Source: Ammoniphilus sp. YIM 78166
GTDB lineage: Bacteria; Bacillota; Bacilli; Aneurinibacillales; RAOX-1
DNA length: 64,000 nt
NCBI RefSeq assembly: GCF_004522215.1
Contig: NZ_SDLR01000001.1
Span: 1,054,001-1,118,000, forward strand
Reading direction: 5' to 3'
This document shows, one piece after another, positions 52,366 through 62,177 of the stretch (position 1 is the stretch's first letter; each line of letters opens with the position of its first letter). Under the pieces are notes generated by a model. That model worked only from the letters and a program-made list of their open reading frames with translations. It was not told where the DNA came from and ran no database searches. A program made the translations under genes and the position numbers.

Positions 52366-55338
52366 ATGTCTGACCTAACCAGAAGACAGTTTTTAAAATT
52401 GTCAGGAGCAACCGCACTCACTTTAGCTGTAGCGGAGCTCGGGTTTAACGCAAAGGATGCCCAAGCAAAAACAAAACAGCTCAAGATTGCGGAGACAAAG
52501 GTTACACCAACCATCTGCCCGTATTGTGCGGTCGGTTGCGGAATTTTAGTCCATATCCGGGACAACGATGTCGTATTCACGGAAGGAGATCCAGACCATC
52601 CGATTAACCAAGGCGCGTTGTGCAGCAAGGGAACAACGATACGCCAGCTATATACCTCGGACCAACGGGTGAAAAAGCCGCTTTACCGTGCACCGGGAAG
52701 TGATCGATGGGAAGAGAAGGACTGGGATTGGATGCTCGATCGCATTGCCCAGCGAGTTCAAACCACCCGAGATGCGACCTTTGTGGAAAAAGAAAATGGA
52801 ATTTTCGTAAATAAAACCGAGGCCATCGCCAGTCTTGGTGGGGCTGCGCTCGACAACGAAGAGTGCTACCTGCTGGTTAAAATGATGAGAGGGCTTGGTC
52901 TAACTTATATCGAACACCAAGCACGCCTCTGACATAGCTCTACGGTTGCCGGTCTGGCACCTACCTTTGGACGTGGAGCAATGACCAATCACTGGAACGA
53001 TCTACAATATACAGATTGCGCCCTCATTATTGGAGCCAATCCAGCCGAGAATCATCCGATCAGCTTTAAGTGGCTGTTGAAGGCCAAACAAAACGGAGGA
53101 AAAATCATCTCGGTGGATCCGCGGTTTACGCGAACCTCCAGTCAAGCCGATCTTTATGCCCCGCTTCGCTCGGGAACCGATATTCCTTTCATGGGGGGTC
53201 TGATCCATTACGCGTTAGAAAATGGGCTTTATCAACGCGAATACGTAGTGAACTATACCAACGCTTCCTTTTTGGTACATGAAGACTTTGAGTTTAAAGA
53301 TGGGTTATTTACAGGCTACGATGAAACCGCTCGGAAATATGACCAAAGTACCTGGACATTCCAAAAAGATGAAGAAGGCAATATCCTTAGGGATGAAAGC
53401 CTCACGCATCCGCGAACCGTATTCCAGTTGATGAAGAAGCATTATTCCCGCTACGACATCGACTCTGTATGCGCGGTGACGGGAACACCGAAAGACCAAT
53501 ATCTGAATATCGCCAAAACCTATCTAAGCACCAGCGCCGCGCATCGCTCAGGAACGATTCTTTATGCTATGGGAACGACCCAGCATACGGTGGGAACACA
53601 AAATGTTCGGATTTACGCCATCTTGCAATTGCTTCTTGGAAACGTAGGCATGCCCGGCGGGGGAGTCAATGCACTACGTGGAGAGTCCAATGTACAAGGC
53701 TCAACCGATTTCGCACTATTGTATGGAGATCTTCCAGGATACCTTGGGGCTCCAACGGCCAATGAGAAGCATGCCACCCTCCAGGCGTATTTAGAGAATG
53801 AAACGCCCAAGTCTGGCTATTGGTCAAACAAGCCTAAATTCGTAGTGAGTTTACTTAAGGCATTTTATGGCCCGCATGCGACTCCTGAAAATGAATTTGG
53901 GTATCAATATTTGCCAAAAGGCAAAAAGAATTATTCTCATATTCCTTTGTTTGAAGCCATGGCTAAGGGAGAGCTGAAAGGATTATTCTGCTTCGGCACC
54001 AATCCGGTCGTCGGCGGACCAAACGCGGGGAAGGAAAAAGAAGCTTTAGGCAAGCTGGATTGGCTCGTTGCCGCTGATTTGTGGGAGCATGAAACTTCCG
54101 CGTTCTGGTCGAAGGAATCGGGAGCCGACCCGTCTCAAATTCAAACGGAGGTCTTCTTGCTTCCTGCCGCCAGTTCCTATGAGAAAGAAGGAACCGTGTC
54201 CAACAGCGGACGCTGGATGCAATACCGTTGGCAGGCGATTGAACCCAAGCATGAGTCGAAAGCCGATCTAGAAATCATCCACCTGCTGATGCAACGGTTG
54301 AAAAAGCGGTACCAGGGCCGGACGGACGCAAAGGCGAAGCCAATTCATGCCCTACATTGGAATTATGGGGATCATGACCACCCAGATATCGATCTCGTTT
54401 CCAAAGAAATTAATGGATACGACACGCGTACTGGTAAGCTGCTACCGAGCTTCTCCAAACTGGCCGACGATGGTTCAACATGCAGCGGGAACTGGATCTA
54501 TTGCGGATTTTATCCAGAGGAAGGCGGGAATCTGTCAAAGCGGCGTGATAACAAGGACACCGGCATGAGCAACTACTTGAACTGGTCTTATGCTTGGCCG
54601 TTGAATCGACGAATTCTCTATAACCGTGCTGCCTGTGATCCATCTGGGAACCCATGGGCCAAAGGCAAGGAAGTCATCTGGTGGGACGGGTTGAATCAGG
54701 AGTGGACAGGCTACGACGTGCCGGACTTCGGTAAGAACACAGCCCCGAAAGCAAAAGGAGGACAAGATCCTTTCATCATGCTGCCGGGAGGGAAGGCAGC
54801 TCTATTCGCGGCTAGAAACGATGGACCGTTCCCAGAGCACTATGAACCGTTTGAGAGTCCAATCCCGAATGCATTTTCCCGCCAAGAGTTTAATCCGACC
54901 GTGACCATCTGGGGCGGCAAGCATAATCATCGAGGAGACAAAACGAAATATCCAATTGTAGCCACTACCTATCGGTTGTCTGAGCACTGGCAATCCGGTG
55001 CGATGACCAGACACCAATCCTGGCTTTCTGAGTTGGCTGCCCATATGTTTGTGGAAATTAGTGAGGAGTTAGCAAAAGAAAAGGGGATTTCGAATAAGGA
55101 TCGGGTCGTCGTTCATTCCGCAAGGGGTGAAATCGAAGCCTATGCCATGGTCACGAAGCGATTTAAGCCTTATCGAATTCGCGGGGAAGTCGTTCATCAG
55201 GTAGGGATGCCTTGGCACTTTGGGTACAAGGGTCTTGTCAAAGGAGGAACCGCCAATAGCCTGACCCCTCATATTGGTGATGCCAATACGATGATACCGG
55301 AATTCAAGGCATTCCTCTGTGATATAAGGAGGGCATAG
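52366..55338 (+). CDS. fdhA: Selenocysteine-containing formate dehydrogenase, catalytic alpha subunit
   Basis: This is the exported molybdopterin catalytic subunit of a respiratory (FdnG/FdoG-type) formate dehydrogenase, 990 residues if UGA 52930-52932 is read as selenocysteine. A Tat signal (TRRQFLK) opens the protein. The 4Fe-4S motif CPYCAVGC...CSKG follows, then ARL-Sec-HSSTVAGLAPTFGRGAMTNHW, where the Sec replaces the Mo-ligand Cys. Both flanks are in the same frame (567 bases before the UGA and 48 bases after it to the next ATG). A bSECIS hairpin lies directly after the UGA. Conventional gene callers split this gene in two. GGAGGG precedes the ATG. Confidence 0.95.
52930..52961 (+). other. 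Selenocysteine UGA and bSECIS hairpin
   Basis: After UGA (52930-52932) come 11 bases, then GGUUGCC-GGUCU-GGCACC (52944-52961). The stem has a bulged U and the apical loop GGUCU. By memory of E. coli fdhF, the stem, the bulged U, the GGUCU loop and the 11-base spacing are the same. It would recruit SelB with Sec-tRNA. The hairpin encodes the conserved VAGLA segment, so it is compatible with coding. Confidence 0.9.
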
Positions 55339-55340
55339 CA

Positions 55341-56156
55341 ATGGCTAAATACGTAAAACTGGTGGATGTAACCTTATGTGACGGATGCCGGGCATGCATG
55401 GTAGCCTGCAAAGATTGGAATGACCTTCCGGCGGTGCCGGAAGGCTTCCAAGGCACTTATCAATCCCATGAAAAGCTCAACGCCAATACATGGAACTTAA
55501 TCACTTTCAAAGAAAAAGAACGGCCAAGCGGTGGCTTGGACTGGTTATTCCGACACGATTCTTGCATGCATTGCAACGATGCAGCCTGTGAAAAAGTCTG
55601 CCCCGAAAATGCGATCAGGTATACTAAGTTTGGTTCCGTCGTGATTGATGCCGAAGAATGTGTCGGATGCGGTTATTGCACGCAAAACTGTCCTTTTGAA
55701 GCCATCCACTTGGCGGAGTACACCGATGCTAAACAAAAGAAATACTATAAAGCGCAAAAATGCACCTTATGCACCGATCGATTAGAAGCGAATCTCCAGC
55801 CCGCTTGCGCGGACGTCTGCCATACCGACGCGATTCGTTTCGGCAAGGAAGAGGAGATGCTCAAACTCGCTGAAACGCGGTTACAAAAAGTGAAAGCAAG
55901 GTATCCGAATGCCAATATTTATAATCCACCAGGCGTGGACGGAACTCATACCGTATATCTCCTAGCGGACCACCCAAGCGAATATGATCTACCGGAGAAT
56001 CCGAAGGTTCCAACGGCTGCCAAGCTGTGGAAGGATTTTGCCCAGCCTATTGGAAAATCCTTGTTTGGGGTCACAACTATGGCCGTGATTGGCGCCTTTA
56101 TTGCCCAGCGTATTAATAAAAAGCCGGAAGAAGGAGGGCCTCACGATGAGCACTAA
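55341..56156 (+). CDS. Formate dehydrogenase iron-sulfur (beta) subunit
   Basis: This is a 271-residue electron-transfer subunit with four ferredoxin-type clusters: CDGCRACMVACKD, CMHCNDAACEKVCP, CVGCGYCTQNCPF and CTLCTDRLEANLQPACADVC. A C-terminal hydrophobic segment (LFGVTTMAVIGAFIA) would anchor it to the membrane beside the alpha subunit, as in E. coli FdnH. AAGGAGGGCATAGCA precedes the ATG. Confidence 0.93.
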   Translation: MAKYVKLVDVTLCDGCRACMVACKDWNDLPAVPEGFQGTYQSHEKLNANTWNLITFKEKERPSGGLDWLFRHDSCMHCNDAACEKVCPENAIRYTKFGSVVIDAEECVGCGYCTQNCPFEAIHLAEYTDAKQKKYYKAQKCTLCTDRLEANLQPACADVCHTDAIRFGKEEEMLKLAETRLQKVKARYPNANIYNPPGVDGTHTVYLLADHPSEYDLPENPKVPTAAKLWKDFAQPIGKSLFGVTTMAVIGAFIAQRINKKPEEGGPHDEH

Positions 56157-56829
56157 ACCGCAAAAATACGTCAAACGGTTCAGCCTTACGTTCCGGATTG
56201 CTCACTGGGTCAATGCGGGTGCTTTCTTTGCCCTGTATATCACCGCTTTACCTATGTACACCGAGTTTTTTGATTGGCTCTATCCTGTATTAGGCGGACC
56301 GGCTAACGCGCGCTTGTTGCATCGAGTTTTTGCTGTTCTGTTTATTCTCCCAATGTTTATCATGATTATCTGCGATCCAAAGAGCTTCTTTCATTGGCTC
56401 AAAACTATATTCACATGGAGAAAACATGATTTTGGCTTTTTTCTCCCCTTTGCGAAAGAATTCTTCGGCAAGCATGCTGACGTACCGAAACAGGATTTTT
56501 ATAACGCAGGGGAAAAATTGAACTCCATTCTACAAGTGTTCACAACCCTAATCATTATCGGGTCCGGTTTTATGATGTGGTTCCCGTCCTATTTCCCATA
56601 TGAGATTCGAGTATGGGCGTATCTCCTTCATAATATAGGTTTTGCTTTAGCGATCGCCGTGGTCGTAGGACATGTGTACTTAGCAACCCTAGCCCCAGGA
56701 GCGAAGGATGCGATGAGAGGCATCACAAAGGGAGATGTATCCGAAAAGTGGGCGGAGGAACACCATGGCCGATGGTATGATGAGCTGAAGGAAGAGGAGA
56801 AGAAGAACAGAAGGAAGGTGAAACCATGA
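56146..56829 (+). CDS. Formate dehydrogenase cytochrome b (gamma) subunit
   Basis: This is a 227-residue four-helix membrane cytochrome b that passes electrons from the FeS subunit to menaquinone. The start ATG 56146 overlaps the beta-subunit end by 11 bases, preceded by AAGGAGGG. Heme-ligand His residues are seen in RIAHWVNAGAFFALY, LHRVFAVLFILPMF and LLHNIGFALAIAVVVGHVYLA. The C-terminus is very basic (EKKNRRKVKP) and cytoplasmic. The stop overlaps the next start (ATGA). Confidence 0.92.
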   Translation: MSTKPQKYVKRFSLTFRIAHWVNAGAFFALYITALPMYTEFFDWLYPVLGGPANARLLHRVFAVLFILPMFIMIICDPKSFFHWLKTIFTWRKHDFGFFLPFAKEFFGKHADVPKQDFYNAGEKLNSILQVFTTLIIIGSGFMMWFPSYFPYEIRVWAYLLHNIGFALAIAVVVGHVYLATLAPGAKDAMRGITKGDVSEKWAEEHHGRWYDELKEEEKKNRRKVKP

Positions 56830-57563
56830 CCACATCTGTAGTTTCAGAATCGTATATATTATTTCAGGAGAAAATGATCGATCTCCTGCGCCAATGGGAA
56901 GAAAGGCTTGATTCGGACAGCATTACTGCCTTTACCGCTAACCCTATTCAGACCGAGATCCCTTTTACCATGCAAGTTAAAGTCGAATGCGAACCAGGAA
57001 CCTATCAAGATATGTTGCACGAGATACTGAACCTGGTGGAAGAATGGAACCCGGAGCTACATGATCAACTGCAAAGAATCGGGGCCCACATAACAGCTAT
57101 CACCCTAGGCTCCACAATTTCGGATATCTCTAGTGATTGTCAATTAGATCCATGGATCCTACCTTACGTGACCGAACAGGCGACTAGACCCATTCTGCGT
57201 ATGGTCTCTGCCAAATACCGTGAAGAAATTACCAAGATAGAAACCAAAGGCCTATGCCCGTGCTGTGGGGAGCCTGTCCGGCTAGCGCTGCTTGAAAAAG
57301 GAAGGAAAATGCTTCTGTGTCCGCGCTGTCATGCCTCCTGGCAAGAAAACCGATTGACATGCTCCCACTGCGGTAATGAGGACGTCAAAGCCATACGTTA
57401 CCTTTCCGTTGATGGTGAAGATAAGGCTCAAATTCACGTTTGCGATCATTGCTACAGATACCTCAAGGTCATCGACATCCGTGCCATGCTCGATAAGCCG
57501 GCACCAGAACTGCTGGATATTCAAACGATACACTTGGACATCATCGCGCAGGATAATATCTGA
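56826..57563 (+). CDS. fdhE: Formate dehydrogenase assembly protein FdhE
   Basis: This is a 245-residue accessory protein needed for formate dehydrogenase maturation. The four-cysteine zinc or iron rubredoxin-like sites CPCCGEP, CPRCHASW, CSHCGNED and CDHCYRYL are all visible in the C-terminal half. It overlaps the gamma-subunit stop, so the whole set from fdhD to fdhE is one transcription unit. A weak GGCTGC/GCAGCC hairpin follows at about 57572-57598. Confidence 0.92.
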   Translation: MTTSVVSESYILFQEKMIDLLRQWEERLDSDSITAFTANPIQTEIPFTMQVKVECEPGTYQDMLHEILNLVEEWNPELHDQLQRIGAHITAITLGSTISDISSDCQLDPWILPYVTEQATRPILRMVSAKYREEITKIETKGLCPCCGEPVRLALLEKGRKMLLCPRCHASWQENRLTCSHCGNEDVKAIRYLSVDGEDKAQIHVCDHCYRYLKVIDIRAMLDKPAPELLDIQTIHLDIIAQDNI

Positions 57564-57599
57564 TAGTCTTTAGAGGGCTGCTCCTTACGTGGGCAGCCT

Positions 57600-57715
57600 A
57601 TTCTAATTTAGTAGAAAGCACCTCTTCTATTTCTAAATAACTAGAAATGAGTTAAAATCAGGGATAATTGAATTTTTTTCATCAAAGGCAAATTTTCTTT
57701 CTAAAACTCTAGAAA
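57600..57715 (+). promoter_or_regulatory. Enhancer sites of the sigma-54 activator, upstream of the CitMHS gene
   Basis: The inverted repeat TTTCTA-N6-TAGAAA occurs perfectly at 57630-57647 (spacer AATAAC) and at 57698-57715 (spacer AAACTC). A one-mismatch copy ATTCTA-ATTTAG-TAGAAA lies at 57600-57617. The perfect sites lie about 40-130 bases above the -24/-12 promoter, suitable upstream activator sites. Confidence 0.75.
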
Positions 57716-57756
57716 CCGCAATGTGAAAACGCTTCGATTAACATTGCCTCCACACT

Positions 57757-57772
57757 TGGCACAGGAATTGCA
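57757..57772 (+). promoter_or_regulatory. Sigma-54 (-24/-12) promoter of the CitMHS gene
   Basis: TGGCAC-AGGAA-TTGCA matches the sigma-54 consensus exactly, with GG at 57758-57759 and GC at 57770-57771, placing transcription start near 57783, 35 bases before the start codon. Confidence 0.88.
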
Positions 57773-57817
57773 TTTTAAATTGCTAGAAGTTTCAAATTAT
57801 GTGGAGGGTGTGATGTA

Positions 57818-59125
57818 ATGCTAGCTTTATTAGGATTTTTGACCATTGCAATTTTTCTTTATCTCATTATGTCCAAACGTGTTTCTGTCATCGCCGCTCT
57901 CGTTCTGGTTCCGTTGATTGCAGGGCTAATCGGCGGCTTTGGGGCGGAATTGGGCGGCATGATGCTTGAGGGGATCAAGCAAGTGGCGCCAACGGGAGTG
58001 ATGCTAGTCTTTGCCATTCTCTTTTTCAGTATCATGATGGATGCAGGACTATTTGATCCCATTGTCTCCCGCATTATCCGAATCGTGAAGGGTGACCCGT
58101 TAAAAGTTGTGATTGGGACAGCCCTTCTGGCGATGATTGCCCACTTAGACGGAAATGGGGCCTCGACCTTCGTTATTACCATCTCAGCTTTGCTTCCTCT
58201 CTACAAGGTGCTGGGCATGAGTCAGCTTGTGTTGGCTGGAGTCGTTGCCTTATCGGCGGGGGTCATGAATATGGCTCCTTGGGGCGGGCCTACAGCTAGA
58301 GCGATCACGACTTTGAATGCGGATTCAGCCCAATTGTTTAATCCCGTGATTCCAGCGATGATTGCCGGGATTGTATGGGTATTTTTCGTTGCCTATCTGT
58401 TAGGGAAGAAGGAGCGCGCAAGACTTGGCATTATTGATATCAATGAAGACCAATACAAGAATCTGGTAACGGAGCACGCAGCCGCTGCCCTGACCAAACG
58501 TCCCCAGTTGTTTTGGTTTAATCTGCTTCTGACCGTTGTACTTTTGCTAGCTTTAGTAAAAACTTGGTTGCCAATGCCTGTTTTATTTATCATTGCCTTG
58601 ATTATCGCTTTGATGGTGAATTATCCGAATCCGCGGGTACAGCAGGAGAGGCTGTCTAGTCATGCCAGCAACGTCATGATGGTCGCCGTGATGATTTTTG
58701 CCGCTGGTATCTTTACGGGAATTCTAACAGGAACCAAGATGATCGATGCAATGGCAACCTCCATGGTTTCGGTCATTCCGGACGCTATTGCAGGAACCCT
58801 GCCCTTATTAGTGGCCATAACCAGTATGCCTCTTAGTCTAGTGTTTACACCGGATGCCTATTATTTTGGCGTTCTGCCTATTATCAGCCAAACGGCTTCC
58901 GCATTTGGAATTGATTCCCTAGAAATTGGAAGAGCCGCGATATTAGGTCAAATGACCACAGGTTTTCCACTAAGCCCGCTCACCGCTTCCACGTTTATTT
59001 TAGTAGGGATGGCCGGGGTAGACCTCGGAGACCATCAAAAGTTTATATTTAAGTGGGCCTTTGGAACGACCCTAGTGATGACCGTCGTAGCCCTCATTAC
59101 AGGCGCGATTTCCCTTCAGTTCTAG
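57818..59125 (+). CDS. CitMHS family citrate/carboxylate:H+ (or metal-complex) symporter
   Basis: This is a 435-residue carrier of the ion-transporter superfamily. Segments such as MIAHLDGNGASTFVITISALLPLYKVLGM and NMAPWGGPTARA are typical CitMHS motifs, as is SMPLSLVFTPDAYYFGVLPI. Bacillus members import Mg- or Ca-citrate, but other carboxylates are possible. GGAGGGTG precedes ATG 57818. Control by a sigma-54 promoter and repeated upstream sites ties it to the PAS-AAA+ activator that follows. Confidence 0.9.
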   Translation: MLALLGFLTIAIFLYLIMSKRVSVIAALVLVPLIAGLIGGFGAELGGMMLEGIKQVAPTGVMLVFAILFFSIMMDAGLFDPIVSRIIRIVKGDPLKVVIGTALLAMIAHLDGNGASTFVITISALLPLYKVLGMSQLVLAGVVALSAGVMNMAPWGGPTARAITTLNADSAQLFNPVIPAMIAGIVWVFFVAYLLGKKERARLGIIDINEDQYKNLVTEHAAAALTKRPQLFWFNLLLTVVLLLALVKTWLPMPVLFIIALIIALMVNYPNPRVQQERLSSHASNVMMVAVMIFAAGIFTGILTGTKMIDAMATSMVSVIPDAIAGTLPLLVAITSMPLSLVFTPDAYYFGVLPIISQTASAFGIDSLEIGRAAILGQMTTGFPLSPLTASTFILVGMAGVDLGDHQKFIFKWAFGTTLVMTVVALITGAISLQF

Positions 59126-59130
59126 ATATT

Positions 59131-59167
59131 AAAAAGGAGCGGTTGCTTTTCAACCGCTCCTTTTTTC
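59131..59167 (+). terminator. Intrinsic terminator of the CitMHS gene
   Basis: AAAAAGGAGCGGTTG-CTTTT-CAACCGCTCCTTTTTT forms a strong stem. The activator gene is therefore probably transcribed from its own promoter. Confidence 0.88.
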
Positions 59168-59209
59168 ATTAGAATAGAGAAAAACTCAGGAAGAGAGGAG
59201 TGTTTCATC

Positions 59210-60601
59210 ATGATGGATTCTGTCCTGCAAGACTACAGGGAAGACCTTTCTTTAGAACAGCAACTAGAATGGTTGCACGCCATTATCGCTTCCATCCATG
59301 ATGGGGTCCTCGTCATCGATGACAAAGCTATTGTCAGGCTCATCAATCCTGAATATACAAGAATTACCGGGGTGAAGGCCGAACATATTATCGGAAAGCC
59401 TTTGCGAGAGGTTCGTCCAGGCTCCGTCCTTGTAGAAACACTTGAGGATGGAAAACCGAGAGCCGGTATTTATAGGAAAGAAGGAAATTATGAATATGTC
59501 GTGGACATGGCTCCCATAAAAGTGGGCCAACAGGTCGTTGGGGCCGTATCCATCTGCAAAGGCCTCACGGAAGTCCATACCCTTTCCCAGGAGCTCAACC
59601 GGCATAAAGAAAAGTTAAAGCAATGGGAACGAAAGGTTGGTTCCTTATATCAAGCGAATTATTCCTTCGATCAGATTATCGGGGCATCCGGAGGCTTACG
59701 CGAAGTGATTCAAATGGCTAAAAAAGCTTCCGATTCCCATTTGCCTATCCTCATCATGGGGGAGAGCGGAACGGGGAAAGAATTATTTGCCCAAGCCACC
59801 CATAACGCGAGCCCTCGCGCTGAACGTCCCTTCATTCCTGTCAATTGCGCCGCTATCCCTTCCGCTCTCATCGAAAGCGAACTGTTTGGGTATGACGAAG
59901 GCTCCTTCACGAATGCAAAAAAAGGCGGGAAAGTAGGATTATTTGAAATTGCCGACACGGGAACAATCTTCCTTGATGAGATCGGTGAACTTTCCTACGA
60001 TCTTCAAGCTAAGCTCCTCCGGGTATTGCAAGAGGGAACCATCCGAAAAGTAGGCGAAACGAAAGAGAAAAGGATCGATGTCCGTGTGGTTGCGGCAACG
60101 AATAAAGATCTCTCACAGCTAGTCGAGAAAAACCTTTTCCGTGAGGATCTCTACTATCGTTTAAATGTGCTTACCCTGCAGCTTCCGCCTCTTCGTGAAA
60201 GAAAGCAAGATATAGCTGCATTAGTCGAATCGATGCTGCAAGGACATCCCACCTTTTCTGTGACGGACCAGACCCACTCGCTGCTCCAGCGCTATGACTG
60301 GCCAGGAAATGTACGTGAACTTAAAAACGCAGTTGATCATGCGATCTGTATGGCGGAAGGAACGGAAGTCCTGCCCCATCATCTGCCAAAGACCATGCTA
60401 AAATCGACTGGACTACCCGATCCTCTACAGAAGCAGACGCGAACCTTAAAGAATGTAGTAGAGGAAACAGAGCGCCAATGGATCATAGAAACCCTACAGC
60501 GGTACGGGGATGATGTGGAAGAAAAAAGACTTGCAGCAGAGGAGCTCGGTGTCTCATTAGCCACTCTTTATAATAAGATGAAAAAGTATGATTTGACCTG
60601 A
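59210..60601 (+). CDS. Sigma-54-dependent activator with PAS sensor domain
   Basis: This is a bacterial enhancer-binding protein of 463 residues. Residues about 20-130 form a PAS domain (ASIHDGVLVIDDKAIVRLINPEYTRITGV). Residues about 160-380 form the AAA+ domain with Walker A GESGTGKE and Walker B FLDEIGELS; the sigma-54 contact loop reads GSFTNA instead of the standard GAFTGA. The C-terminal Fis-type HTH reads LAAEELGVSLATLYNKMKKYDL. AGAGGAG lies nine bases before the ATG. It most likely binds TTTCTA-N6-TAGAAA sites upstream of both flanking genes and senses the imported carboxylate or a metabolite. Confidence 0.93.
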   Translation: MMDSVLQDYREDLSLEQQLEWLHAIIASIHDGVLVIDDKAIVRLINPEYTRITGVKAEHIIGKPLREVRPGSVLVETLEDGKPRAGIYRKEGNYEYVVDMAPIKVGQQVVGAVSICKGLTEVHTLSQELNRHKEKLKQWERKVGSLYQANYSFDQIIGASGGLREVIQMAKKASDSHLPILIMGESGTGKELFAQATHNASPRAERPFIPVNCAAIPSALIESELFGYDEGSFTNAKKGGKVGLFEIADTGTIFLDEIGELSYDLQAKLLRVLQEGTIRKVGETKEKRIDVRVVAATNKDLSQLVEKNLFREDLYYRLNVLTLQLPPLRERKQDIAALVESMLQGHPTFSVTDQTHSLLQRYDWPGNVRELKNAVDHAICMAEGTEVLPHHLPKTMLKSTGLPDPLQKQTRTLKNVVEETERQWIIETLQRYGDDVEEKRLAAEELGVSLATLYNKMKKYDLT

Positions 60602-60609
60602 TCTCCATG

Positions 60610-60726
60610 TTTCTAATCTGCTAGAATTGCTGAATTGGTTTTCTAGCTCTTTAGAAATGTTGAATCTGCAGGTGAGACCTGATGCAAGGGACTTTCTTTT
60701 TTCCTAGATTTCTAATTCTTTATAAA
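60610..60726 (+). promoter_or_regulatory. Enhancer sites upstream of the AtuA-like gene
   Basis: The same inverted repeat recurs: TTTCTA-GCTCTT-TAGAAA perfect at 60640-60657, TTTCTA-ATCTGC-TAGAAT at 60610-60627 (one mismatch), and TTTCTA-ATTCTT-TATAAA at 60709-60726 (one mismatch). The layout mirrors the region before the CitMHS gene. Confidence 0.75.
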
Positions 60727-60765
60727 TGGTAGAAAGATAACGCTTAGTTTAAGCGTTTCTTTTTT

Positions 60766-60780
60766 TGGCATAATTCTTGC
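60766..60780 (+). promoter_or_regulatory. Sigma-54 promoter of the AtuA-like gene
   Basis: TGGCAT-AATTC-TTGC keeps GG and GC at the required 12-base spacing, giving a start near 60792, about 40 bases before ATG 60831. It is slightly weaker than the first because TGGCAC is TGGCAT here. Confidence 0.8.
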
Positions 60781-60830
60781 TTAAAATATAAAGTAAGTAA
60801 AACCTATCCTTAACATGTGAGGTGAATAAT

Positions 60831-62177
60831 ATGATACGTATAGGATCTGGAACAGGATTTTCTGGGGATCGCATAGAGCCGGCGGTACTGTTAGCAGAGA
60901 AGGGAAATCTGGACTATCTTGTTTTGGAATGCTTGGCGGAACGAACCATTGCCTTAGCACAGAAGCGTAAAAGACATATGCCAAACCACGGCTATGATCC
61001 CTTGCTTGAAAGAAGAATGGAACTCCTTTTGCCTGTGATCAAGAGAAATGGGACTCGTGTGATCACGAATATGGGTGCAGCCAATCCCATTGCTGCGGCT
61101 GACAAAATTGTAGAGCTTGCCGAACGCTTAGGTGTGGTGGTCAAGGTCGCAGCCGTAACAGGCGATGATGTATTCGAGCATATTTCAGTTGACCAGCGAA
61201 CCCTGGAGAACGACGAACCCTTGACCGCTTTCGGCCCCCTCATTTCAGCTAACGCTTACATGGGTGTGGAAGCGATCCTTCCCGCCTTACAGAGTGGAGC
61301 AGACATTATTGTTACAGGAAGAGTTGCAGATCCCTCCTTATTCCTTGCCCCCATGGTCCACCACTTTGGCTGGTCTCTTGATGACCTGGACCGAATGGCC
61401 CAAGGAACCGTAATCGGTCATTTATTGGAGTGCGCTGGACAGATCACTGGTGGATATTTTGCCGATCCGGGGAAGAAAGACGTCCCCGACTTTGCCCACC
61501 TCGGCTATCCCTTTGTGGACGTTCATGCGGATGGAACAGCCGTGATCGGTAAAGTAGAGGGAACCGGCGGTGTCATCACCTTGATGACGGCAAAAGAGCA
61601 GCTTCTATATGAAGTGACCAATCCTGCTGATTATATGACACCCGATGTGACCGCTGATTTTACCCAGGTTGGCTTGTCTGAAGTCGGACCCAATCGCATA
61701 GAGGTTTCAGGGGGAAAAGGGAAATTTGTCCCTTCCACGTTCAAGGTCAGTATGGGTTACGATGCGGGTTATATTGGAGAAGGAGAAATCTCTTATGCAG
61801 GGCACAATGCTCTAGAGAGAGCGAAATTGGCGGGCGAAGTGATTCGAACCCGATTACAGGAAACTTATGCGGAACTTCGCGTGGACTATATTGGTCAAAC
61901 CTCGGTTCATCGAACCACCTTCGATGGCTATGCTGAACCCTATGAGATCCGACTCCGTGTAGCAAGCCGAGCCCTAACGTTGGAGGAGGCCGCACGTATA
62001 GGTGAAGAAGTAGAAGCGTTGTATACCTGCGGCCCTGCAGGGGGTGGAGGAGCACGTAAATATATACATGAAGTTGTGGGAATCGTCTCTGTTCTGATAC
62101 CGAGAGAAAAGGTCCAACCACAAGTGACTATTCGGGAGGTCAAGGATGAAAAAGAAATTATATCATCTAGCTCATAG
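60831..62177 (+). CDS. AtuA-like (DUF1446, acyclic terpene utilization) family protein
   Basis: This is a cytoplasmic protein of 448 residues of the AtuA/DUF1446 family. Visible features are RIGSGTGFSGDRIEPAVLLAEKGNLDYLVLECLAERT, VITNMGAANPIAAADK, GADIIVTGRVADPSLFLAPMVHHFGW and the later CGPAGGGGARKY. The reaction of this family is not established. TGAGGTGA precedes ATG 60831. Genetic linkage with a carboxylate transporter and an AtuA-associated small partner suggests a role in carboxylic acid breakdown. Confidence 0.85.
   Translation: MIRIGSGTGFSGDRIEPAVLLAEKGNLDYLVLECLAERTIALAQKRKRHMPNHGYDPLLERRMELLLPVIKRNGTRVITNMGAANPIAAADKIVELAERLGVVVKVAAVTGDDVFEHISVDQRTLENDEPLTAFGPLISANAYMGVEAILPALQSGADIIVTGRVADPSLFLAPMVHHFGWSLDDLDRMAQGTVIGHLLECAGQITGGYFADPGKKDVPDFAHLGYPFVDVHADGTAVIGKVEGTGGVITLMTAKEQLLYEVTNPADYMTPDVTADFTQVGLSEVGPNRIEVSGGKGKFVPSTFKVSMGYDAGYIGEGEISYAGHNALERAKLAGEVIRTRLQETYAELRVDYIGQTSVHRTTFDGYAEPYEIRLRVASRALTLEEAARIGEEVEALYTCGPAGGGGARKYIHEVVGIVSVLIPREKVQPQVTIREVKDEKEIISSSS

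Noticed and set aside
52933-55338. Separate second formate dehydrogenase gene starting at 52981, with the first part a pseudogene
   Set aside because: The stretch before 52981 continues in frame from the UGA with conserved FDH sequence, and the UGA sits at the selenocysteine position with a SECIS hairpin.
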